Source of the DNA: Prorocentrum cordatum
Lineage: Eukaryota > Sar > Dinophyceae > Prorocentrales > Prorocentraceae
NCBI GenBank assembly: GCA_963575745.1
Contig: CAUYUJ010001747.1
Span: 5,001-69,000 of the forward strand
Direction: 5' to 3'
DNA length: 64,000 nucleotides
The notes below the pieces were generated by a model, which worked only from the letters and a program-made list of their open reading frames with translations, did not search any database and had not been told where the DNA came from. Numbering within the stretch: the first letter of the stretch is position 1; each line of letters begins with the position of its first letter. Shown here one piece after another: positions 46,244 to 56,617 of the stretch. A program made the position numbers and the translations under genes.

Positions 46244-46558
46244 TTGAGCGCTTGCGCATGGGCTAAAGTTCTGGCCGCCGCTCCTTCAGAATGTCGCGTT
46301 TTCTCGGACAGTGAAGTTGTGGACTGCGCATGGGCTAAAGTTCTGGCCGCCGCTCCTTCTGAATGTCGCGTTTTCTCGGACAGTGAAGTTGTGGACTTCG
46401 TTGGGAGGCTACATATGTGCAGATGTCTCCCAGGAAGGTCTATTGTGGTGTTTCCCTTCTGTGCTATGGTCAGCTGTCGTCAATTCCTTAGTGTGCTGAG
46501 GTTGATGCAGGCAGAGATGTGGACGCCCCCAGTTTCATCCTTCTGGAAAGAGGCGTAG
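46244..46558 (+). CDS. Small hypothetical ORF with duplicated 24-residue unit
   Basis: A 104-codon frame with two copies of CAWAKVLAAAPSECRVFSDS plus EVVD. It ends with a stop at 46556-46558. The remainder, including VGRLHMCRCLPGRSIVVFPF, has no recognised domain. It is unclear whether it is translated. Confidence 0.25.
   Translation: MSACAWAKVLAAAPSECRVFSDSEVVDCAWAKVLAAAPSECRVFSDSEVVDFVGRLHMCRCLPGRSIVVFPFCAMVSCRQFLSVLRLMQAEMWTPPVSSFWKEA
46252..46395 (+). repeat. 72-bp perfect-period tandem duplication
   Basis: GCGCATGGGCTAAAG begins at 46254 and again at 46326. The 72-bp units differ at about one base inside the unit, plus one at the edge. Because 72 is a multiple of three, the duplication is in frame in every phase. 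Confidence 0.95.
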
Positions 46559-47580
46559 GGTTGGCAATCACCATGCCGATGTGGGTGCCGAACAGTGTGT
46601 TTCCAGTCGACCTGGCGATGCTGGCGTGCTACAAGGTGTCGACACTCTTGTCGAACTGTCTGTGCCAATTTTCAGTCAACTGCCGGCGTCCTTCTCCTTT
46701 GGCCCAGCGTGGACCTGTCTGGAGTCAAGCGTGTGGCCCCTCTCGCGGATCGTGCTCAAAGTGTCGGCCACCGCTGGGAGCGTTGAGGAAGTATCTGGAG
46801 CTGTGTCACTTGTTTTAGGGGCCATCGAAGCCAGGCCCTTCCTAGCCATGGTCGTTGCCCACAGGACAGTCCGTTGCATGTTAAGCACCATGACAGTCTG
46901 GTCATGGTACCATCGACTTTGATGATTGTTCTGATCAGACTGAACTGCTCATGAGTGCGAGGTGCAAGTTTCATTCATCAGGAGGCCCACTAAGGGGCTT
47001 GGCCTATCGGTGCAGGACCACTCCCACTCGTGCAGCAAAACTAGGGTGGAACTATTTGTGTAGAGGCCGCCCCGCCTGCTCGCGTCGGCAGTATGGGGTC
47101 AAAGTCATGTTTAATCCCGTCATCGAATTCTTTATAGACTTTGAAATGGATTCCCATGTTTCGGACCCTGGTTTGCCGTCGGCTGCGCAGGTGGAGACTG
47201 GACATTTGGTTTCTTCGGCCGCTTGTTTGGCTGCGCATGCAGCCCATGCGCAGTCCGAGTCTGCTGCTGGTGCCTCCGCGGGTGCACTGGCCGATGCCCG
47301 TGCTGTGTTCAAGCGAGTGTTTGCCGCGCCCAAAGGAGAAGAGGCGGCTCGCGCCACTCCCGGGGAAGACCGTGGGGTGCCGCTGGGTTCGGGATCGGCC
47401 TGATTCTGCTCCAGGTTGGCAGCCATGTCTGCTGGCGTGCCCTGCACCACCCTCCGTTGCAAGTGCCATTTCAACGGAGCTCTTTCCAGGCGAAGTCCTG
47501 GGTTCAGGAAGCGTTCTCATTGATGTTCAAAAAATCCTCGTCCTCCTCCCTCCATTATCCCGACGAGTTTCCCTCTAGCC
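46559..47580. other. Unrecognised complex DNA, possible decayed gene
   Basis: The composition is balanced and non-repetitive, unlike most of the window. Overlapping frames of 99-150 codons in several phases include SVEEVSGAVSLVLGAIEARP (46581-46922) and a segment with Ala-rich AACLAAHAAHAQSESAAGAS (46951-47403). Phase changes suggest decay or introns. No family is recognisable. Confidence 0.35.
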
Positions 47581-48480
47581 CTCTCTAGGGTTTCGGACGG
47601 AGGAGGTAGAAGGAGGAGGGGGGACGAGGAACGGGGGGAGAGGATGAGACTTTGGGGCCCTGTTGTTTTCGCTTTGCGTCCAGCGCTGCGACCTTGATAT
47701 CGAAGACGCCTGCGGCGAGTCATCGCCGCCCCTTGCCTTTCTCGAAACGCCGGTGCGGCCACATTGAGCCCTACGTAGCATGGCCAACCTGTTGGACATG
47801 TTGTCCCCCCAGCCGTTGTTGAGCCCCTCAGCGAAACACTTGCGGGAGGAAAGGAGGAGGAGAGGGAGGAGATGGCGGATGGAAAGGAGGAAGAGGAAGA
47901 GGAGGCCTCTTGGGGCCCTCCTTGGGGTTTCCTGGGGGCCTGCTGGGCAGCTCTGGGGGCCTCCTGGGGCCTCCCGCGGGCCCAAGCAGTTTCTCGGCCT
48001 TCGGAGGCGCGCTGGGGGGCCTCACGGGGGCCGTCTGCAGGCCCTCCTGCGCAGGGCCGTTTTTGGAAGCCGCTGGGGCCGTCCGTGGGTCGTCTCGGGG
48101 GCCCCTTGGGCTGTGGCCGCCCGTGGGCGCCTTGTGGGCGCCCCACGTGCTGGGTGGGTGCGCCGACGTCTCGCTCGGCGGCCGCCCGCGGACGCTTCGT
48201 CGGCGCCCTGTGCGCTGGGTGGGCTTTCTGCCCGGTGGCCACGTGGCGGTCGCCGGTGTCCGCCTCGTGGGCGCTGCGTGCGCTGGGTGCTCTGTTGGCA
48301 TGTTTGGCCTGGCGATCGTATGTGGGCGCGTCGTGGGCGCCTTGTGCGTTGGTTTGGTGTTATGGGTTTTCGCCCCGTCCCCGCCCGTGGCTGTCTTCGT
48401 GTGGCCTTGTGCCATGTGCGCTGGCTCAGTGTTCCGCGTTTTTCGCCCGGTGGCTGCCAGTGGGCGCCTTCAGCGCTGGA
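47581..48480. other. GC-rich, GGGGGCCT-rich DNA
   Basis: 47895-48010 has CTTGGGGCCCTCCTTGGGG-type repeats, distantly like the CCTCTTGG arrays but shorter and without a core. 48010-48480 has GTGGGCGCCTTGTGGGCGCC-type repeats. Long frames on both strands come from these. Confidence 0.5.
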
Positions 48481-48944
48481 TGGCGTTATTGAGCGCACGA
48501 ATTGTTATGAACTCCGTAGACTGCAGACGTCAATGCCGCCCCATCGATTTCACCGCGCTGAGTGCACCTCCATGCAACACATATAATGTACCACACATGT
48601 TGTACTACACCGTTTTTCACTTTGTAGGTTGCAGCGCGTAGTTTGCACCAGTGGGCGCCCGAGGAACGATGGGCGCCCGAGGAACGAATGGGTTAAGCAG
48701 GTCGCCAAACGTGCTGCTGAGGAGAGAACATGGTGAGTCAGGTTGGAGGGTTGGCGTGAGCTGGCATTGCATGCCCCAGTTGCGTCTACGCGACGGCGTG
48801 TGAGTGAGTGAGTGGTGAATGTGCGCCACGTCGCAGACATCACGTGCATTGCACCCCGTAGATTTTACATCCAGTGCGCAAGATCTCATTGTTTGGGGTC
48901 CCCGCTGGCAAACATATATTTCGCCGTCGTGCTCCTGCCGCTCA
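48481..48944. other. No recognised feature
   Basis: A CGCCCGAGGAACGATGGG duplication at 48656-48690 is the only structure seen. Confidence 0.4.
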
Positions 48945-49085
48945 GGAGTCGGACTCTCGCCTGGGAGGTCCCCGCATCTGATTCCAGACTTGCGCTCTCG
49001 CCAGTCACGGCTTGCACTCTCGCCCAGGAGTTCCTCGCAGCGTGCCGAGGACGCGCGCTCTCGCCCGAGACTTCCGCACGATGTT
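48945..49085 (+). repeat. Degenerate repeat family R2, copy 2
   Basis: GGACTCTCGCCTGGGAGGTC, TTGCGCTCTCGCC and GCGCTCTCGCCCGAGACTTC units match the 36-bp pattern at 11205. A CCCGCCCGACCCGCCCG tract follows at 49095-49310, as in the other copies. Confidence 0.55.
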
Positions 49086-49094
49086 CTCATGAGT

Positions 49095-49310
49095 CGTTTT
49101 CACGCCTTGCCCGCCTGGCCTGCCCAGTAGGGCCCGCCCGCCCGACCCGCCCGTTGGGGTCCGCCCGCCCGACCCGCCCGTCAAGGGCCGCCCGCCGTGC
49201 GCTTGCTGTGAAGCCCGCCCGCCCGATGTAACGCCTCGCCCGCCCGTGTTGCACAGCAGGCCCGCCCGCCCGACGCGCCAGACTGAATCCCACCCGCCCG
49301 ACCTGCACGG
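49095..49310. repeat. CCCGCCCGACC tract
   Basis: GCCCGCCCGACCCGCCCGTT-type repeats, following R2 copy 2. Confidence 0.7.
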
Positions 49311-49439
49311 CAGGGTCCACCGTCTCCCGTGCGTGGACACCCGCGGGCCCGCTCCCGCCGTCCGCCGGGACACCGTAACCATGTCTGATGGCTCTCGGCC
49401 TGCCCCGCCACCGTGCCTAGGTTGCGGGTCAGCGTCCTC

Positions 49440-50095
49440 AGCGATTTTCCTAGGGTCTCTCTGGGGCGCTCTCGGGGGCAGTTTGGGGGCTTCTTGGGAG
49501 CCTCTGGGGGGCCTCTTGGGAGCCTCTGGGGGGCCTCTTAGGAGGGCCTCTTGGAGCCTCCTGGGGGCCTCCTGGGGGCCTCCCTGGACCGAGAGCTCGA
49601 AATGTTCATTCGTGTCCCCCGTCGGGGCCCCCTCTTTGAGCAGTCTTAGGAGCCTCTGGGGCCGTCTTGGGCGCCTCTTGCGCCGTTTTAAGGACATCTT
49701 GTGCCGTTTTGGGATGCTCTTGGAGGCCTCTTGGGCCGTCTTGGGGCGATCTTGGGGGCCTCTTGGGCCGTCCTGGAGCGTCGGCAAGCCGAAGAGGCGA
49801 GAATGCCAACATATTTCAAACATCGTTGGAACATCAACAATACTATACGCCTCTTGGGAGGCCTCTTGGGGCATCTTGGGGGCCTCTTCGGCCGTCTGTG
49901 GGCGTCTTTGGCGTCTTGGACCGATCGTTCGGTGACTCGGGTACCTCTTTGGCCGTCGTTGGGTCCTCGTAGGATCCTCTCAGTGTCACCAAGAGGACCT
50001 TGAGAGGACCTACGAGGACCCTGAGAGGACTCTAGAGGACACTAAGAGGACCTCCTTTGGGTCCTCTTGGCCGTCTTGGGGCCTTCTTGGCGTCC
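49440..50095 (+). repeat. CCTCTTGGGG array with core, unit 5
   Basis: Array orientation is GGGGCCTCTTGG. The core lies at 49778-49803, followed by an AT-richer island to 49850. At 49975-50060 GAGAGGACCTACGAGGACC-type repeats close the array. Confidence 0.75.
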
Positions 50096-50315
50096 CAAGG
50101 GCTCAGGCAACACACCCTAGTAGCGCAGGGGACAGCCTGGGAAACTTGGCGTCGGGCCCTTCAGAAGCCTTACGAACCACAAGCCCTCCTACTTCGCAGA
50201 GCTGCATGAGCCTTGGGACACTTCACCACTTGCCGAAGGCACGGTGGCGGACTGTTTCGCAGTTTGACCCAGTGGGTGGTATGACAAAGGAGCCCCCCCC
50301 ATGGGGTATGTTCAT
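50096..50315. other. No recognised feature
   Basis: Short unique segment between the array and the next R1 copy. Confidence 0.4.
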
Positions 50316-50500
50316 GGACGAAGAGGGCGGGAATCATTGGTTTCGGGTATACATGTAGGATGACGCGTGTGGACGTACACAACTAAGTTTTTCGAGCTCT
50401 CACTTCTGACGAACAATCATTGTTGATCCACCTTGTCCAGTGCCCATTGTTGTGTACTTGAAGTGCGCGCGCCACGCTCGCGCCCTGTTTTATGCCAGGG
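50316..50500 (+). repeat. Dispersed repeat family R1, copy 3
   Basis: GGACGAAGAGGGCGGGAATC, TTTCGGGTATACATGT, CAATCATTGTTGATCC and CCATTGTTGTGTACTTGAAG follow the order of the 10932 copy, then GCTCGCGCCCTGTTTT matches 11130-11150. Confidence 0.6.
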
Positions 50501-50559
50501 ACATCTGCCTGCTTAGATCGCAGTGTTGTCCCACGGACTACATCAACACCGGCTCCCGC

Positions 50560-50870
50560 CTGGGACTTCTTCAGCATTCTGTCAGAGATCACGTCCTCGC
50601 TTGAGACATCTTCGCGGTCCACCCAAGAGTCGCGCTCTTGCCTAGGATGTTTTCGAAGTGCATCAAAGAATCGTGCTCCCGCGCTTCAGGAATCGAGTTC
50701 TTGCCAAATAGTTTGATTGTGTATTCAGGAATCCTGCTCTCGCTTGAAATTTCTGGGCGACTTACTCACGGGTTGTTCCCTCTTTCCTTACTTTTTGGGT
50801 AATCTATTTGAGGATCGCGGTTTCGCCATTCAGGCATCGCTCTCTCGCCTGGGACTTCCTTGCTGCCCGC
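50560..50870 (+). repeat. Degenerate repeat family R2, copy 3
   Basis: CTCCCGCCTGGGACTTC, TCCTCGCTTGAGACATCTTC, GTCGCGCTCTTGCC and later CTCTCTCGCCTGGGACTTCC units, followed by GCCCGCCTGCTCGACCCG. The order R1-R2-CCGCC tract repeats that at 10932-11520. Confidence 0.6.
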
Positions 50871-51299
50871 CTGCTTTACTGTTCCACCTGCCCAGCCCGC
50901 CTGCTCGACCCGTCCGTCCGTCAGGTTTCGCCCGCCCGCCGAAGCCGTCAGAGTCCCCGCTTGCTTGCGTGAAAGCTGGCCCGTTTAAGTGCCCCGCGTC
51001 CGTTCTGCTTAAAAGGTTCCGCCCGCCCGGCCTGCCCGTAAAGATCCGCCGCCTGACTCACCTGGTCGACGTCGCCCGCTCGACCCGCTCGTCTTACCCC
51101 TCGGGGGTGCACTCAGGACTTGGAATGACAAGATCCCACGAACTGGGTCCAGAAGGAAGAAGGTGGGAGTCGAGTGCTCGGGGTGCACACATCGGATGAC
51201 TCGCGAGCGTCCAAGAGGGGGCTTCTCCCTCGTCTGCACACATGCCTCGGACCATGATTTGCGATCCCCCTCTTGGACGCTCATCTCTTAGGCGCCCCC

Positions 51300-51400
51300 G
51301 ACAGTACGAGCGAACCGTTTTGAATGATTGTTGAACTCTCAGCTCTTCGCAAACATTGTTGATAATCCCACAGGGGCCCATAGTTCTTCAATTGAAGTAC
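51300..51400 (+). repeat. Dispersed repeat family R1, copy 4 (partial)
   Basis: GAGCGAACCGTTTTGAATGA, TTGTTGATAATCCC and TTCAATTGAAGTACGC resemble the middle and end of R1. Confidence 0.5.
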
Positions 51401-52554
51401 GCCCTTCGGCTCTTGCGTTTTGGGAGGCCCAGTAAGTCCTGCGTCTCAAGCTGCGTTGCTGGGCTCCCAGGCTGCAAGGATAAGGAGCGGGACGGGACGT
51501 GACAGAGGCGGAGGAGAGTGGGGGAGGCGAGAACGAGTCAGGGAGGGAATGGGGGAGGTGAACGACGGGGAGAGGAGCGCGAATTGGTCAGCGTGTCTTC
51601 CAATCTGCGTCCGCGCGCAGACCCCGCGGAAAGCAAACCGCTCTGAGGCCTGTGGAGAAGCCCTTCAGCGGGCGAGCGCCTCTGTTGCTCGCTGTCGTGC
51701 CTCCTGCCGTGCAGTCCCTCGCTGCTCGGGCCACCGTCTCGTTGCCTCCTCCGGCCGCTACCTCCTTGGAGTGGGGAGGGCACTTGCCGACATCCGGACG
51801 ACATAGAAACTCGGGTGGGTGGTAAAGGGTGGCAGGGTGGGTGCAGAATTGGGCCCTAAAGGGGCCCCGTAGGGCCCCTTGGAGCCAGCAGGGGCCCAAA
51901 AGGGACCCTACCGGGCCCCTTCAGGCCCTCTTTCCTCGCACCCCATGTAGGTCACCCGCCATCACCACCCGGCCGAGAAATAACAATGCGTCGGGCTTTC
52001 TCTCTCCGTCTTGGGTGCCAGGATTCCCACGGGGTCGGTCCAGCTCGGGTTCGCTCACAAAATGGCATCGCGGAGATGATTGTGATGCCTATTCTTAGCA
52101 TATTGTGTATGCGATGGTCGGCGCGGCTGGTGTCTTGCGGTCTTCTATCGCTCTGCCTTTTGCTGTGGAATGGAGAATTGAAGCTGAGCTGCGTTCATGC
52201 GTGTGCGTGTGCATTTGAACATACGGCCTCTGTGCACGTGCGAAAATATTGATGTTTATGTGACTGCGTGCGAGGTGCGTTCCTGATAATGCGCACTTCA
52301 GCAATTATGCGTGTTGCCTGTTTCTCTTTCTCTTCTCTTTCTCCCCCTCTTTCTATCCGCCTCTGAGTATAGCATACAGCATATTCGACGGAGATCACGG
52401 CCTCATTCGCGTGGCCTCACCAGGCAGCATCTCTCTGACATCTCTCTCTTCTTTTCTCTCTCACTCTCTCTCTCTCTACATACATATATTCCCCAATCAG
52501 AGCTTGCCTCTGTAGGGGTCCTAGCGGATTAAAGGTTTAGGTGAGAGGTGCGGC
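51401..52554. other. No recognised gene
   Basis: GGGCCCCTT-rich repeats at 51850-51935 and pyrimidine-rich CTCTCTC at 52440-52480. The rest is unremarkable. Confidence 0.45.
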
Positions 52555-52690
52555 CGATTTCGGTGGCCGGGCCCGGGTGCCCGGGTGCCCGGGTGCCCGG
52601 CGGTGCCCGGGTGCCCGGGTGGCCGGTGAGGTTGGTCGCCGATTTCGGTGGCTGGGCCCGGGTGCCCGGGTGCCCGGGTGCCCGGGGTGC
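52555..52690. repeat. GGTGCCCG octamer array with duplicated lead-in
   Basis: GGTGCCCG units form two blocks, each introduced by GCCGATTTCGGTGG (about 52554 and 52637). Confidence 0.85.
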
Positions 52691-52930
52691 CCAATAGCCC
52701 AATAGCATATAGCCCTATAGCCCTATAGTTTAATAGCCCCATAGCCCTATAGCCCTCTAGCCCTATAGCCCAACAGCCCTATAGCCCTATAGCCCTATAG
52801 CCCCATAGCCTTATAGCCCTATAGCCCTATAGCTCTACAGCCCTATAGCCCTATAGCCTTATAGCCCAATAGCCCTATAGCCCTATAGCCTCATAACCTT
52901 ATACCTTTATAGCCCTACAGCCCCATAGCC
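52690..52930. repeat. ATAGCCCT octamer array
   Basis: About 28 units of ATAGCCCT with single-base variants, ending 40 bp before the tyrosine-recombinase element. It is not the plant/alga-type telomere heptamer. Confidence 0.9.
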
Positions 52931-52969
52931 CCGACAAACATCTGATTGGTTTTTTTCTCTGGTGTCGTA

Positions 52970-53060
52970 TTGGCGGTTTGTAATTAAACACGTTGTGCAG
53001 AAGTCAGCAAGCCGACAGGGGACGGACGTGGGTCCGTCACCGTTTTTGCTCAAGCTTTTA
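52970..53060 (+). repeat. Split direct repeat A1
   Basis: 91 bp, matching A2 (59226-59316) at about 88 positions. It contains a perfect 7-bp inverted repeat, GACGGAC GTGG GTCCGTC (53021-53038), and ends in GCTCAAG. The 22-mer 53033-53054 matches the dinoflagellate spliced leader at 18 of 22 positions. Confidence 0.9.
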
Positions 53061-53062
53061 AT

Positions 53063-53291
53063 TTGCGGCCTCCGCCTATGCAATCCCTCGGGCGCATTCT
53101 CTCGGGGGCACACCACCTGGCCGCCATCGCCGGCAGGCTCGCATCGCAGTGGGCGAGCCAGGCCGGCAACTGTGTGGTGATCGCCAATAGCATCGGCGAC
53201 CTGAGGGTCGCCTTCATTTTTCTCTTCGCCGCAGGGGTGTTCCTGGGCTGCATCGGAGGGTGTCTCTGCTGCAAGGGCCTGGCTCTGAGCC
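53063..53291 (+). CDS. Possible small leader ORF with hydrophobic segment
   Basis: The frame starting at 53063, two bases after A1, encodes MQSLGRILSGAHHLAAIAGR and then VAFIFLFAAGVFLGCIGG, a likely membrane span. Beyond ~53290 the frame overlaps the next ORF in another phase and loses coding character. It may be the N-terminal part of the next ORF after a frameshift, or a separate small protein. Confidence 0.3.
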
Positions 53292-54719
53292 ATGGCCGCA
53301 TGGCGAGCTGGTCACAGGATCGGAGTCTTGTTGAAAGACGGAGAGGACTGGCAGACTCGCGTGCTCCTTTGTCCTGGTACTACCGCCGATGCCGAGAGCG
53401 ATCTCCAGATGACTGGCCTGAAAGCAGCGGGGAAGAACGGCAACATATGGTACGCTCTCACACCCGACGGGGACGTGTACATTCACGTGCTGGAACCCCC
53501 GGGAGTCCGGGGATCGGCGCTGTGCGATCAGATGGGCCTGCCCGAGCGGAGCGGGCCCTTGCAGTTCGGGAGGACGTGGCGAGCAGGAGGCAGGATCTAC
53601 GGACAGGAGTGGACCCCGACGCCAGAGGAGTTCGTCGACGCGCTGCAGTTCGCGCTGGGCGGCTCCTTGTTCGAGGCAGCCCCTCAAGTGGCGGACAAGA
53701 CGGTCTCGGTGCTGCGACGGATGAGCAAGAAGGGGCCGCTCCCAGCTGGCGCGGTCTTGGCTAGGGCAGCTCCTCCGAGTAGCTTTGTGCGTGGCTCGGG
53801 TGCCCTGCCATCCGCGGTGGGGATGCGCTGGCAGGTTCAGGCCGCCAGTGGCCCAACACCCGAGCGCCGCCCGCTGCAGGACTACGACGTGGACGAGTAC
53901 TGCACCGCGGGCGGCTTCGCGCTGGCATCTCAGGAGGGGGAGCTGCTCCTGCTGAGGGAGGTCGAGAGGTCCTCGCCGGAGGACGACACGGAGGTGGACG
54001 CCAGGCTCCTGCCGCTCGTGGAGGTCGAGGGCGTTCGCAAGCGGTACTTCAAGGACTCGCCCAAGGGGCTCACCGAGACGGCCTGGCGGGAGTGGCCCGT
54101 GCGCGGGCCACGTACGACTGTCTGGTGCGCCATTTTCGTGGGTGACCAGGACAGCCACCCACGCTCGAGACACACTAAGTGGAAGGCCGAGTGCGGTCTC
54201 ACGACTGCCGACGTCGGTGTTTCGGAGCACGAGTTGTGTATGCGAGTATTGGAGCTGGCCATCACCTACGACCAATTGAACATCGGGGAGTTGGCCAGCT
54301 TCGAGCTCATGCTCAGGCGCGCGCAGATGACGGAGTGGAGATACAGAGAGCGCGTGCTGGGGCGTCCACTCCTGGACGACACGGCGGAGGACGAGTTCCT
54401 CTACATGGGGACGGCGGAGACGAGAGGGCTGCTCATGGTGGCCCCGGAGCTGCAGGCTCACATCTCGGACGAGCTGCACCGCGAGTCGGCGGTGCTCAAG
54501 GAGAGGCGCAAGCTCCGCGAGGAGCGCCTGGCGTCCCGCGGGCTACCACCAGCTGGCGGCGGCGGGGGCTCGGCGTCCGCGGCAGCGATGGAGACGAAGA
54601 TCAAGCAGCAGGCGGCTGAGCTCTCGAGGCTCCAGGCGAAGCTCAACCACGGCGGCGGGGGCGACCCAGCCACAGGGGAGAGGCAGGCCGCGGCCAAGGG
54701 CCGCGGCCGAGGCACCTAG
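53292..54719 (+). CDS. Gag-position ORF of the tyrosine-recombinase element
   Basis: A 475-codon ORF, ATG at 53292. By position it should be the nucleocapsid protein. No zinc knuckle is visible. The N-terminal half is mixed alpha/beta in character (IWYALTPDGDVYIHVLEPPG); the C-terminal quarter is charged and helical (ISDELHRESAVLKERRKLRE), followed by METKIKQQAAELSRLQAKL, a short coiled coil, and a Gly/Arg-rich tail that could bind RNA. The assignment rests on context. Confidence 0.6.
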   Translation: MAAWRAGHRIGVLLKDGEDWQTRVLLCPGTTADAESDLQMTGLKAAGKNGNIWYALTPDGDVYIHVLEPPGVRGSALCDQMGLPERSGPLQFGRTWRAGGRIYGQEWTPTPEEFVDALQFALGGSLFEAAPQVADKTVSVLRRMSKKGPLPAGAVLARAAPPSSFVRGSGALPSAVGMRWQVQAASGPTPERRPLQDYDVDEYCTAGGFALASQEGELLLLREVERSSPEDDTEVDARLLPLVEVEGVRKRYFKDSPKGLTETAWREWPVRGPRTTVWCAIFVGDQDSHPRSRHTKWKAECGLTTADVGVSEHELCMRVLELAITYDQLNIGELASFELMLRRAQMTEWRYRERVLGRPLLDDTAEDEFLYMGTAETRGLLMVAPELQAHISDELHRESAVLKERRKLREERLASRGLPPAGGGGGSASAAAMETKIKQQAAELSRLQAKLNHGGGGDPATGERQAAAKGRGRGT

Positions 54720-54960
54720 TCGCCCTGATGATCGCGCCGCGGGAGCTCCTCCCTCTGAGGGGCCCTGCGGCTTCAGGCGCCTCGCCATCCGTGGCGGGCG
54801 TCAGCCGGGCTGTGCGCTCACGCGTTCGTCGTCGCGCAGCCTGCTCGTCCTGGGCCAATGAGATCATCGACACAGTCAAAAATTTGTACTCCCACGGCGA
54901 GGTACAGCAGCATCACTCCGTCTCAGCTGGGCAGCAGCTCGCCCTGGACGCCCGTCTCAG

Positions 54961-56617
54961 ATGATCGAGCCCGCGGCAGCCTTTCGAGTGCTGTGCGGAT
55001 CGGCGCCAGGGTATACTGAGCCCTCGGCAGAACATTCACCCTATCGACGAGGCGCAGTCTCGTTGCCGGCTCCTGGAGCTGACCTTGCTCGTGGCGACGT
55101 CTGTCTTCGAGGACCGGCAGTGCAAATGTGGACAGGGTGGCGAGACTGTCTCTTGCACCCCAACCAGGACCTCTCCGGGGCAGTGCGGCCGTACTCTGAC
55201 CCCAAGCTGATTCGGGACAGCGGCACGTACGCCGAGTTTTTGGTGGACATGGCACGTTCAGGGCTCGTCTCTTTCACGAGCGAGAGGCCATCCACCGTGG
55301 GGGTCTTCTTCGTAAAGAAAGGTCCAGATCGCCTTCGACTCATCCTGGACACTCGACGAGCAAACAAGCTGTTTTTGGATCCTTGCCACACCCAGCTCTC
55401 TACACCATCGAGCTGGTCCTCTCTGTACTTGCCACCCGAGGCGGAGCTGATGGTGTCTCAGACCGACGTCAACAACGCGTTCTATCGCATCCAGCTCCCC
55501 CCCGGCACGAACGACTACTTTATTTTGCCCAGCATCGACGCCAAGTGGATTTCCGAGGCCGCCCCTGATCTGGCCCCTGGTCTCCCCGCGGGCATCCGCA
55601 TCTCCCCTCGCATGGAGGTGCTGCCCATGGGGTTCAACTGGGCGCTGTTCTTCTGCCAGGAGATGGTCCGCAATGCCGCGGAGGACGCTGGCTTCGCTGA
55701 CGGGCAGATGTTCCTGGACCGCCACTCGGCCCCCGACATCGCCACCCAGCCGGGCGCCGCCGTGTACGTCGACGGCGTGGCCGTGGTGGGGGCGGACTTG
55801 CAGGCGGTCGAGGCCGGCGGAGTCGCCGTGGCCAAGCAGCTGGAGGAGCGCGGCCTCCAGGTCAAGGGGGTCGAAGGCCCCTCGGACTCCCAGACCTTCA
55901 CGGGGATGGAGTTCGATCGGACCTCCGGCCGCATCTCGCTCAGCCGCGAGAGGATCTGGAGGCTGCGCGCGGCCCTGCTGTTCGCTGCGGACCAGCGCTA
56001 CCTGACTGGGCGCCAGATGCGGCGCCTGGTCGGCCACTACACGTGGAGCGCGACCCTGCGGCGTGAGCTCCTCAGCGTCTTCAGCAGCGTCTACGCCTGG
56101 GCGGAGAAGGCGGGCGACAAGAGGTGGCGCCTGTGGCCTTCGGCCGAACGGGTGCTCCGCCAGGCCGCCGCCCTCGTGGCCTTCGCCTTCGCGGACCCCA
56201 AGCGCCCGTTCCACGCCACGGTCGTGGCGACCGACGCCTCAGGCGCCGGGCTGGACGACGCCGGCGGCTACGGCGTGGTCACGCAGGAGTGGCCCGTGGA
56301 GAAGGTCCGGCGCTGCTGCGGGCATGCCGAGAAGTGGCGCTACGGGGTGCAGGGGCTCGTCGCGGCCAGGGCGGCCGCGCTGGGCAGCCCCGCCGACCCC
56401 AGCTCGCCCCGCCCGACGGCGCAGAGCGGCGAGAGGACCACAGACTTCGAGAGCATGACGCGGGACGACATCGGGGCCTTCGAGAACTGGAAGCTGGCGT
56501 GCCGGGGCCGATGGGCCCGGGCCGAGGGCATCCTGAGGACCGAGGGCCGAGCATGCATGATCGGCCTCCGTCACGAGCTGAGGTCCACGAGCACGCACGG
56601 AAAACGTATACTTTTTT
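54961..56617 (+). CDS. Reverse transcriptase and RNase H, first frame
   Basis: DIRS-type RT: RLRLILDTRRANKLF, LMVSQTDVNNAFYRIQL (motif A, Asp at codon 169), LPMGFNWALFFCQEMV (motif B) and AAVYVDGVAVVG (motif C; the second Asp of YVDD is Gly at codon 272). Further on, FTGMEFDRTSGRISLSRERI and HYTWSATLRRELLSVFSSVY are family blocks. RNase H begins HATVVATDASGAGLDDAGGY, with the first catalytic Asp at codon 425. The reading frame is open but its final 15 codons after 56617 are off-frame: coding continues one base on as VDNMSVVLSLGTG. The shift falls in six T (56612-56617). The YVDG change could impair catalysis unless it is normal for this family. Confidence 0.9.

Noticed and set aside
52059-52080. 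Reverse-strand leader-like CAAAATGGCATCG
   Set aside because: Only the AAAATGGC centre matches; both flanks disagree.
52690-52930. ATAGCCCT array as an internal telomere
   Set aside because: The unit is an octamer and not the TTTAGGG-type heptamer, and it is interstitial.
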